From: Eupeodes corollae
Taxonomy: Eukaryota > Arthropoda > Insecta > Diptera > Syrphidae
Assembly: GCF_945859685.1 (NCBI RefSeq)
Contig: NC_079149.1
Span: 70,512,991-70,576,990 of the forward strand
DNA: 64,000 nt
Direction: 5' to 3'
A model generated the notes under the pieces. That model saw only the letters and a program-made list of their open reading frames with translations, did not search any database and was not told where the DNA came from. Position numbers and translations under genes: made by a program. Below, piece by piece: positions 1 through 10,200 of this stretch; the first letter of the stretch is position 1; every line of letters starts with the position of its first letter.

Positions 1-790
1 CATTTATGGGCTGAATATAGACGTTAGTCCAAAACCGATACAGACTAGTTACCAAGTTGCAATAAGTCGTGCCCTGATTTTTCATAACTCTTAGTTATAA
101 TCATATTCATTATGCGACTCCCTGTATATTCCAAAAAATTACAAAAAGAAGTTGTAAAATTAACATTGGTACACAGAATGTATGTATAATGTTGCTTTCT
201 CTCCCGCTACAAGTTTATAGCAACATAATATTTCATCTCGCATAGTGCTTATAAATACTTTTATGTTCCTAGAATAAATATATTCATACCTACACATACA
301 AGATGTATGTGATTATGTAGTTTAAATTTCTAACAAGTAATTTTAAGATATTGGCTCTCACCACAAAGTATCTCACTTTGAATTACCGAACAGCACAACG
401 ATAATTATATTACGGTTAAGTTTCAGTTACAATCAGGATTGGTTGTAAGTCCTGATATTGGCATACAATACTTCAATGCAGAAAACGACTTCAGGCAATA
501 TGTTTTCACTGGAGGTTTAGCGCCATAAAAGTCAAAGATTATGCAGTTGGACTTATAAAACAAGCAAGTTATTTTGTGCCCACGTTCCTGATAACATTTA
601 CAAAAAAAGCAGAAAATCCATGTTATTAGACAAAATAAACTTTTTAATCATTTGCATTTATCGATGGATAAATAATAATAAGTTATGAATCTTAGCAGTC
701 GAGAATTGTGCGAATATGTGTGAAATATAATGTAATGCAATTTTAGACAAAAACACGGAAACATACAGTGTCCATTTATTGTATATATAT
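1..790. other. AT-rich non-coding DNA
   Basis: No open frame with recognisable protein similarity on either strand. Only A/T runs and short TACATA-type repeats are visible. It lies upstream of the first repeat element. Confidence 0.6.
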
Positions 791-794
791 TTAC

Positions 795-1775
795 TTTATA
801 AATAAAAACAAAAACTGAAAAAAAAAATCTGTCACCTCGAAAATTTTTTTAATACAAAATGATTTTATCTCCAAAACAATTTTGTGCAACGAAAAATAAC
901 GTCTGGTACAATTTTGAGAAAAATCGAATTGAAATTTAAAAAAAAAAACATTACTCAAAGTTGGTAAAAAATGAATTTTGACTCAAATATCCTTTCAAAA
1001 CTTTGAGATATTGGCTTTAAACTACTTTTATCTTTTAAAAAATATTTTTATCAACATTCAATAAAATTTTGAGTAAAATCCAATTGACATTTTTTTTACA
1101 AAAAATAAAATCTTAAACTTAACAAAAGTTGGTAAAAATTGATTTTCGACTCAAATATCTTTTTGAAACTTTGAGATATTGGCTTTACACTTCTTTTATC
1201 TTTTAAAAAATATAGTTTTCAACATTCAACAAAATTTTGAGAGTAACCTCATTGACAGTCTTTTACAAAAAATAAAAACCTAAAAAAAACAATACTAAAA
1301 CTTAGTAAAAATTTACTTTCGATTCAAATAGCTTTTCAGAAATGAAAAATATTGTCGTCAAACTTTTTATTTCACGGAAAATATTGTTTTCGACATTCAG
1401 TAGTTTTTTTTATAAAAATTCAACAGTCCGTTTTTCATAAAAAATAAAATCTACAAGAAATAGTACGGAAATTTGGTAAAAAATGATGTTCGGTTCTTGA
1501 TATCTCTAAAATTAATTTTATTCATCCAATTTGTAAAAATTTAAGAAATGCTACTAAAATCGGTAAGAATTTGTTTTCGACTAAAAATCTATTTAACAAA
1601 ACTAGATTTTTAAACTAAACTATTTCTTTATATGAAAAATATTGATGGTAATTTTAAAATTTTTAAGAATAATTCAACTGACAACTTTTTTAACCCGACA
1701 CGAAAACCTACAAACTTTTAAGCAAGACAAATCGACAGACGGGATGGAAAGTTATCAGTGTGGGTCGCGTCCATT
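795..1775 (+). repeat. Partial copy of the ~174-bp tandem-repeat element (element B)
   Basis: This stretch carries several diverged copies of a unit containing GGTAAAAATTGATTTTCG, a CTCAAATATCTTTTC block and an AATTGACAGTTTTTT block, recurring near 959, 1128, 1300 and 1473, so about every 170 bp. It ends at 1775 with the same right-hand end (AGACAAATCGACAGACGGGA, then AAGTTATCAGTGTGGG) as the fuller copy at 11657-13459. The left end seen in that copy is missing, so this one is truncated. No protein is encoded. The class of transposon is not clear. Confidence 0.75.
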
Positions 1776-2430
1776 TTTTTTTTATTAATAGCTACAAATA
1801 ACAATGGTAAGCATGCATTAGGATATATGTACATATATAGAGTCCTTGGGAAATCGACATTCTATTTGAATACGTTTTTTTGTATTAAAACTCAATGTGT
1901 AGTGGCACTTGGGCTAGATATTTTATGAAATCTGTGCATGGAATTACTTTGTTTTCTAAATCGGACTTTAATTTTGTAAAGAAGCATGTAGCTTATCCAG
2001 AAGATCGTTAACCATGCTAATATCTGATAAATAAGGAAGTAGCTGCAAGAATATGCAAGTAGGTGACGACATGGTACCTATATGTAATGTATGTTCAAGT
2101 CTAAGGGTACCCTTTTTATCAAAGAAAATATCGTGAAAGACAATAAAAACATACATGTATGTATATCATCTTATTACCTTTTCTTAACAACTTGTGTGAT
2201 ATCAACAACAATTTTTTTCTATTGTAATTAAATCTGACATTTGTCTTATTATACACATGTACATACATATGTTAATAAAAGCAAAAGAAACTACACAATG
2301 ATTCCCACATCTTTTTATACAACCGATCTTACTTAATTTAAGTACCATCCCACAACAAGACTACACTAGGTTTTTTTTAACGAATGTTGTAGTCTTTGCT
2401 GTCTTGCAATTGTTTTTAAGAATATAAGCC
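1776..2430. other. AT-rich non-coding DNA with TACATA/TATGTA runs
   Basis: Short ORFs here have no recognisable similarity. ATGTACATACATATG-type microsatellites are seen near 2150 and 2255. Nothing else could be supported. Confidence 0.5.
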
Positions 2431-2796
2431 ACAACAAAAAGGAAAGCACAGCAACAAAATAATAAAAACACACAAAGAGTGCACGGAATTATGACAATGA
2501 TCTAATGCGTTGGCACAGGCGTTTAGACACGCTTGCTAAACCGTCATCGCGCCGACACAAGCAAAATCCATTTTTATTATGAAAAATATGGAATAAAAAA
2601 GATTTCCGTTCCATAGTCGAATTACGCGCATCGCGCATTCAAAACCATTACATAAGTGCATAGTGATATACCTATAGCAGAGAAGTAGAAATCTTTTGTA
2701 TGCGTTTGTCTCCGAACCGAACCGAACCCGAACACGACCGGCCCTCGATCCGGAAAAAGTGGAACTCGTATGACCGTACGGCATTTCAGTGCACAG
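2431..2796 (+). promoter_or_regulatory. Possible 5' UTR exon or promoter of the ANKRD6-like gene
   Basis: This is one of the few GC- and CpG-richer stretches upstream of the ANKRD6-like coding exon, and it ends in a good donor (GCACAG|GTAATT at 2796/2797). If spliced to the acceptor at 7214, an ATG at 2770 would open a short upstream frame that ends soon after and is out of frame with the main ATG at 7218. This is inference from composition and one splice motif. It could equally be unrelated DNA. Confidence 0.22.
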
Positions 2797-3019
2797 GTAA
2801 TTGCAGCAAAATAATAGTCACATCATATTATACCCAACACCAAACCTAACCAACATGGGCTGGGCTTTGAGTGGTTTCGGGATATATGTATATAAATATT
2901 TAATTTACAGTCAAATCGCTCTAACGTAGACACTTTAAATCAAACTCTGGTATTTGAATGTTTGCATTTTTCTACAACATGATAATAAACTTACTGTTTT
3001 TGTTTTGCTTGCGAGATAT

Positions 3020-3560
3020 ACGAGTAAGAACTATATGGCAAGTTTTGCATTCGTAAAACATTTCGAACACGATATTTTAATTAAACATGAATTACTATGG
3101 TAGACAAGTCGAAAGATAGTGAGTCTCCCCTGAAGCCCAAAGCATTGGGTCGATTGATTTCAAACTTGGAAATTAAAGTTTTAAGCCATTTTGCGTAAGA
3201 AGTTTTTTTTCTGTATTTTTTTAGGATTTAAAATAAAAGTATTCGAATTTTCTATAAAATATACATTTTTTTTTAAATTCGATACCTTAAAAACGGGTTA
3301 ATATTTTGTATCGAAAATTAAATTTAAAATGTATAATAATACGAGTAAGCTCAAAAGAACTACATTCTAAAATTGAAAAACATTTTATACGATTTTCGCA
3401 AAAATAATCTAATAAATCAAGGCTTTTTTTGATTATTTAAATGGCATTTAAATTTTTGAACAACAATTTATTTTATTGGCAAATTTTAGAAAATACGTTG
3501 CCAAAAAAAACTCTTTAATGCGTAGATTAGATATCTATTGAAATTCAATGAAGAGACTTT
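3020..3560. repeat. Diverged fragment related to the hAT-like element at 45797-47875
   Basis: Several blocks match the interior of the 45797-47875 element in the same orientation: a CAAGTTTTGCAT block near 3045 matches 46178-46192, a GTAGA-AAGTCGAAA block near 3100 matches 46240, and an AAATGGCATTTAAATTTT block near 3440 matches 46930. The terminal CAAGGGCGGATCCA motif is absent, so the ends are lost. Confidence 0.5.
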
Positions 3561-4505
3561 TGACCGTAGTCGCGGATCTTATTTAGACTGAAGTCTCTGC
3601 AGTCTATTGCTGTAGTATAATTATACGGAAAAGAATTATCTACATAAAATATGAGACTGATGGCGGTTAAGATGGTGCAGTAGTTGTTTTTTGCTTTCAA
3701 GGAAAGGTGTGTGAGCGATTTCTAATAGATATTTTTTTCTAGGTTATTTGTTTTTTATCCATCTGATTCGCATCCGATACGTACGTAAATGGGTCTTCAT
3801 CTATAAATACTTTTAGATACATACCTAAACTATCTGCCTTAAACAACAATGCAAATGAGGTTAATCTATGACAACTTAATTTAAACTTAGTTTACTTTTA
3901 CTTTTTTACTTTATTTACAATATTTTGTTTATGCTAAGAAAATATATACATACGTACATATCGTCCCGTTTCTATGTGAACCTTGTATCTATTAAATTTT
4001 ATTTGTATTTTATTTTATCTACTTGTAAAAAATCTGTATTTTTACGAAATTATTGCAATTTTATGTTCTTTTTATTCATTTGAAAATATGACACATTACC
4101 AGGATATTTAGGTTGTTTTTTTTTCTATTAAGGGAAAAAATCTCTCTTGGCTTACAGAATTCAAATATTTTGTATTTTAGACACGAGGTTCTCATAGAAA
4201 CTGAGCGATATAGACAAAAAAGTATATTGTTTGTTTTTCAATTTTCTCAAAAACTAGAGAACATAGACACCAATAACTTTCAGTAGTTATCTACATTCTT
4301 GATTATGATAATACTCAGTGATTTTTTCATAAGTGTTGGCTTTGAAGTCAATTATCTCAAAAACTATTTATAGAAATAACTTTATTAAAAATGTATTATA
4401 AAGTGTAGAATTCTGGCTTTTGAAAAAGGTATAATTTATAACTGCAAATGCTGCTGTTGTTTTTATTATTTTATTAAGGATTTTAAGTTCAAACAAGAGG
4501 ATGAT
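3561..4505. other. AT-rich non-coding DNA
   Basis: No gene or complete repeat was recognised. Some A/T-rich blocks near 4230-4380 resemble the tandem-repeat element in style but cannot be aligned with confidence by eye. Confidence 0.45.
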
Positions 4506-4509
4506 AGAA

Positions 4510-5090
4510 CCCTCCCCGCATCCGATAACAAAAAAAGAGGCTGGGATACGACCCATCCCGCCTGTCTATTTGTCTTGCTTAAAAGTTTGTAGGGTTGGGT
4601 TAAAAAAGTTGTTAGTTGAATTGGTCTTAAAAATTCTTAAATTACCAACAATATTTTTCATATAAAGAAATAGTTTAGTTTGAAAATCTAGTTTTGTTAA
4701 ATAGATTTCTAGTCGAACAAATTTGTTTACCAATTTTATTAGAATTTCTTAAATTTTTATAAATTGAATGAATGAATTTAATTTGAGAGATAACAAGAAC
4801 CGAACATACATTTTGTACCAAATGTGTGTGCTATTTCTTGTTGATTTTATTTTTTTTATAAAAAAAACGGATTGTTGGATTTTTATAAAAAAAAACTAAA
4901 TCAATTTTTAAAAACTTTTATTAATTTGTTTGTTAATGTGTTTGAATGATTTAAAATTGCATTTAATTTATGAAACTAACTTAATATTAAATTATAAAAA
5001 CCGATTTTGAAAAATTGATGTTTTTCATAAATATAATAATTAAATAGTAAACATTGTTTTCAATAACAAAATGTTAATTAACGCGGGTTA
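4510..5090 (-). repeat. Partial copy of element B, inverted
   Basis: Read on the minus strand this begins with the right-hand end of element B: AAAAGAGGCTGGGAT on the + strand near 4532, followed by a CCATCCCGCCTGTC block and GACAAATAGACAGGCGGGAT in reverse. It continues with tandem-unit sequence to about 5050. It is the same family as 795-1775 and 11657-13459 but inverted. The left end is missing. Confidence 0.7.
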
Positions 5091-5302
5091 GTTTTCTATG
5101 GTAAGGAATTCTCTTAAGATGCTTACAAATAAGTACACTTTAAAGTGACTATACACCAGTGTATCTTAGTCTAAATAAATTAGGCCAACAAAAATGGCTT
5201 CGATTACAAATTATGTGCAACGGCATTTGAAAATACTTACCACTTGACCAACAAAAATGATTTAATTTTTTTCATTCTCAGATACACCATTTGTCTTAAC
5301 TA

Positions 5303-5443
5303 CCTTCTATATAAAAACGACGCTATTTACAACGTTGGCAGATCCATCGGAACCGGTTCATGAAATAAATATGTTAAACTTTCGGCGCGATCGAAAACCT
5401 GTCGCTTGGTTTATTCAAAGTTCATTCAAGGCTTCGAGCCAGC
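5303..5443 (+). promoter_or_regulatory. Possible TATA promoter and short exon
   Basis: A TATATAAAAA box at about 5308 is followed by a CpG-containing stretch and a plausible donor (GAGCCAGCA|GTAAGC, about 5443). It could be an alternative first exon for the ANKRD6-like gene, or part of a decayed LTR. The evidence is composition and two short motifs only. Confidence 0.2.
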
Positions 5444-5620
5444 AGTAAGCGTCCGTTCCGTTGCTTGAAGTAGCTAAGTACACATTGGTATCTCTTGCAA
5501 TACACATTACACAATGTATGTTCTTATGTAGGTTTTATGTAGTCTTGTGCTACCACGGCCAAAAGCTTTGAGCAGAAAGAGTTTATTATTATAGAGCTGT
5601 TGTGTTAGGTGTCTTATATG

Positions 5621-6431
5621 CAGCGTTGCCACAAAGTGTCCAATCAGGTCATTCTTTCTTAAGTTTTTATTTTGGCTTTTGGTTCGAGGCGCTCTGAAAT
5701 GTACCGCAAAAACTTATATTAGAAGAATTTCAACAAACCAAATTATTATACCTGTAGGACTCTGTAATATGTTAAAGATTGGATTAAATTTCTAAGACAA
5801 TTAACTAACAGCTTTTTAGTATGCAGATATGTATTACTTGAAGAAAAAACGTGATTTGAGGTAAATTTCCGAACATTCAGCCACACTGTTAGTGAAATTC
5901 TTTAACTTATTCAGTTGCCCTGGAAATTTAATGGCAGAAGGACTACAGAATTACTTAGAAGAAATAAACCATGCCGATAATGATATTGAAGGAGTTAAAT
6001 AGTGGGTTCAATTAAGAGAAGTAAGAAATGGTGGTAAGGAATATTTAATTATTCGTAACTAAAACTTCCGCATAATATTGTATCTCCTGAGAGGGCTTTG
6101 TCTTCAATGAACAATATGACAATAGATAATTGAAATGGATTATCTATGAAGTAATTTACTCGTTAATGAACCTTGCGATTTTGCAAAGCAACTAGAATAA
6201 TTGCAATCCTTAGCCAGACCTTGGAAAAACAAAAATGTAAGATTGAAGCCTCAATGAATAATGGCCGAAAGCCAGGAGATGTTTATGATTTTAACAAATG
6301 TAAGAGATTTAATTCATTGAATAAGTAAGAAAACTAATAAGTGAAATTAATTCTTAAGATTGAATATCTATGAGAATTATAAGGTCCTAACTTTTTCCAA
6401 TTGTTCCCCGTTCTAGTTTGTGGCAACGCTG
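5621..6431 (+). mobile_element. hAT-family element, internally decayed
   Basis: The ends are a perfect 15-bp inverted repeat: CAGCGTTGCCACAAA at 5621-5635 and its reverse complement at 6417-6431. Inside, around 6060-6330 on the + strand, broken frames read like the C-terminal dimerisation region of hAT transposases (SPERALSSMNNMTIDN, then NGLSM). Stop codons interrupt it throughout. The 811-bp length is far below a full hAT element, so this is a deleted, non-autonomous copy. The flanking 8-mers (CTTATATG and TTTAGAAA) do not match, so the target duplication is lost or was never clean. Confidence 0.8.
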
Positions 6432-7213
6432 TTTAGAAATACACTTATAATAGAGTAAGGAATCGGTGTAATGTTCGCACTTATGTATGTGTATGATGAC
6501 GGTTTTCCGCCAGGGGGAGGGATGTAGTTTCATTGTGTGCGCAGTCGTGAAATAGTCATTTGTTACACCCACGTTGAATGCGTGAAGTTTTCACGTTAAA
6601 ACAACAACGCTTGTTCGTGCTATCAATAATTCATAAGCTTTGCTAAGTAATTCTTTATACACAGTTTTTATTCTTTGGACATTGGATAATTGGTTAACGC
6701 CGATCGTCGCGTCGTCAATGAAGCATTTCTCCTCTGCTTACATAGGTAGGTATGTATTTTGTTTGCCTAGAATTGGACAGCCAGCTGACATTTCACTAAG
6801 AAAATAATATTCTAAGAATTTCGACAGACACCATTTTTACAATAACAAAAATTTGGGATTTTAATGCTCTTTAAAATACAAATTTGTGTTTAATTCTTTT
6901 ATATGTACATACCTACCTATTTGTCCACTTTTAGTAGTATACATTTGGGCACTTGTCAGCATACTAAGCTGTAATTAAGAACGAAATTTATCTGTGTCAA
7001 CTTTTTGTTTTTATGACAAAGAATACTTTAATGAAAAGAAATGGATTGAATTATGGACTTACTCCTAGGATTTTAATTGGTTTTTATAGTTTAAGATTTT
7101 TAATTTAATACTTTTAAATTTTAAGGAACAAAGAAAGTATAAAACAAACATGTACATAAATACATACGTAGAGTTTTGAAAAAAATTTTAAACAATTTTT
7201 AATTTCATTTCAG
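6432..7213. other. Non-coding DNA upstream of the ANKRD6-like start exon
   Basis: No protein or repeat was recognised. The last bases form the acceptor TTTCATTTCAG at 7203-7213 used by the exon that follows. TACATA microsatellite runs are present. Confidence 0.5.
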
Positions 7214-7217
7214 AACA

Positions 7218-7277
7218 ATGCAGAATGGTTCATCACGAGGACCAAGGGAGGATACACTTCCTAATGCTGTAATACAG
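7218..7277 (+). CDS. ANKRD6-like gene, first coding exon (20 codons)
   Basis: The exon runs from the acceptor at 7213 to the donor ATACAG|GTTTGA at 7277. The ATG sits in a good fly context (AACAATGC) and opens exactly 20 codons (MQNGSSRGPREDTLPNAVIQ), which join in frame to the ankyrin exon at 20253. The start was chosen because no upstream in-frame start is visible and the phase fits. The donor (GTTTGA) is weaker than consensus. Further 5' non-coding exons are likely. Confidence 0.7.
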
Positions 7278-10200
7278 GTTTGATAATTTATACATACATA
7301 CATACAGTTGTGGTCTTTTAATAAAGGCTCTGTTTTAAGTTATTGTTGAAAAGGTAGTATTGATTGAAAAATTAATATTGTAAATGAAGTGTTATACAGA
7401 GAATTAGCATAAAATAAAATGAAGATTTCAAATAAGCCAGGGGCCCTACTATGTAACTCGATTCTTCAATGAATTTGCTCGAATTCGAAAGATTGATACT
7501 ATGTATCTATTTGACTCCTTTCGAGTTCCATCTACCACCCTAATTACGCAGGGAATTCGTGATTTTTGCCAAAAATTGCGTTTGGACTTTTGTTTCTTTT
7601 CCTCATTTGAAATTCAAAACATGACTCTTTCGATTGAAGTTAAAACTTCGGTTTGTATTTTGACATGGTTTTCTGTGCAATTACAGCGTTCTTGTCACCA
7701 CCGATTTGGGTTTGGCAACTTTCTGTTGCCGAAAAATTCAATGCTGCTGATAACTTAATAATAATAGAAACAGCATTTTGCCTTTTGCGAATAGTCATGT
7801 CGGATGATATCGTGTTAAGTAAGAACATAAATCTTAACAAAACTAAAACAAAAATATACATTTTTCATTAAGAATGCATTCAAATATTCTATCGTATTTA
7901 TTTGTATTTTCTCACTCAGCTCCATTATTTTGGTATTATCTCTTATTCATCTGCGTTCAATTTGCTCGTACCATTCTTCATTTCTTTGCAATTTTAGCCA
8001 AATTCCAACGGTAATAATTATTCTTGTCCAAAAATTTGATGTTTTATTTTTGTTTTTAAAAATTTCTAACAACTCGATACTCGTTCGAAAGTACAACCAT
8101 TTTTGAAAACAAGTTAGTATAACCGGCATCCGATTCTACTTTCATACGTAGTACGATTTGAAAGTAGAATCGGAAATAAGTTTCGAATTAATCGAAAGTA
8201 AGTTAAATAGTAAGACCCCAGATTATTATTTTTGATTTTTTAAAAAACATAAACAAATTTTATAAAAAAATAGTAACAATTCAAGAAAATAGTAAGAAAA
8301 ATCCATAAATAAGCAAAATGTGGTGGTCACACAATTAGCACAATTAATAAATTAAATACTTTTTTTTCTAACACACCTTGTCTAATTACAGCTTGTAACC
8401 TTCAAGGAATACTCTCTAACAGCTTCTTTAACAGCTTCCCAGAGTTTTTGTACATTTGTTGGTTTCCTTAATCCAACCTGATATTCTACATCGCTCCATA
8501 GATTGACTATAGTATGGTTCTGGGACACTCCAAGGTAATATATTGATTTGGTGATCACTAGTTCTGAGTTCACTAGCCGCGAAGAGTGCTTAGGATCGTT
8601 GTCACTCGTAAGTGTCTACGATAGTGGCAAATTATGGCCAACAAGAGCTCAATGTAGTTTTCTAGCGTGCTCTAATACTGATGCTCGTCCATTCGCTATA
8701 GTCTATTTTAAAACCATGCCATGAAAACGCTTCGTGCTTTAGTGCACGCCAAATATGACGCTTGCCTTCGGAGCGCAACCGGTTTAAAATTTTATTTCGA
8801 CTCATTGCTCCGACTCATTTTTAAAAAATAGTAGCGACGCTTGTCCATATTCCCATAAGCGATTGTTCTTTTTTTTAATAATATTTCACTGCCTTTATGC
8901 CGATCATCAGCAGATTTTTTGTTTGGCAGCAGATTTCTTCGGAGGGCGTGAGTTTTAAAAAGTTTAATAGACTTAATTGTCTCACTAGCTTTGCAATTTC
9001 TTGAATTGTTTTTCCGTCATTTTTCAACGTTATTATAATCTTTCTGAGCTCAGTTGTATAAGACTGTTTGTCGACCCATCTAATTAAACCTCTGGAAAAA
9101 CTTACTTTAAATCTAAGATTAATTTTTTTACTAAAATCTGAGCAATATTACTGTTATTTTAAAATTTACACACACAATTTTAAAAATTTGTGCTGGTTAT
9201 TTGTTCCCATAAACTTTAGGAGTAATATATGCAATTTTGAAATAATATATACAAATGTGTAAATAACAGTACACTTCAAAAGCACAGCACAGTTTGTGAC
9301 AGTGTGGAAAGTTTTTAACACATTTTTATTCAAGTGATAAAAGTATTTTTTACTAAAACAAAGTATTATGTTCTTCAAAAGATCCCAGTTTTATAACATT
9401 AAAACACACTTTGTGAAGAAATTTGTTCACATTTGAAGAACTAAAGTGGACATACAATTACAATAAAAAACTTTAAGATTGAATGTATTTAAATAAATAA
9501 GGTGACCCACAGTCAATGAGAACTAGGGCCTAATGACTTACAACTCTCAACCATTCCTGTGTGTGAGAACTGTTGTCAGGGATGGAGGGGACCTAAAGTT
9601 TTAAGCCGAATCCGAACGGCTACTACTACTCTTGGAGAATTTGTCAACTCCTAGCACGAGGCAATAACCGTGAAAAAAAACACATGCAGAGTTTGAACCC
9701 AGGACCTTTGGCATAACAGCTCAATGCACTAACCATTACGATTTTATGTTTTTACTGTTAGAAACCTTTTTTTCGTATAACTTCTGCAAATATTCTAGAC
9801 ACTGTACCGACGAGCACAGCACACTGATGAAATGTCAGTTAATTAACCCCCGTTGGCCTTAATAATCGGTTTTCAAAGGGCAACTTCGATTTTACAAGTA
9901 AATGTCAAACTATTTTCTTACTTCAAGGAAACTTTAATATTTAATTGCATACCCTTTATTTTGTATAACGGATGTATATCTTGTGGGCATTAAAGGTATA
10001 GCGTTATTAATAACCGTTTTTGGAATGTCATTCCACTGCCTCTGAATTCCAGCGAAGGGGTTACTTTTGTGCTTAAAATGTTGTTTCAAATTCTTCTCTT
10101 CACAATTGCCCACAGGTACTCTATTGATTCTAGGTCTGGGGATTGGGGTGGCCATGGTAAAACCTCAATCTTTTTTATGCAATCCACGTTGTGGTTAACT

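Noticed and set aside
9680..9745. Possible tRNA gene
   Set aside because: Only box A- and B-like parts are seen, without paired acceptor and anticodon stems. The flanking body recurs, so it is a SINE head.
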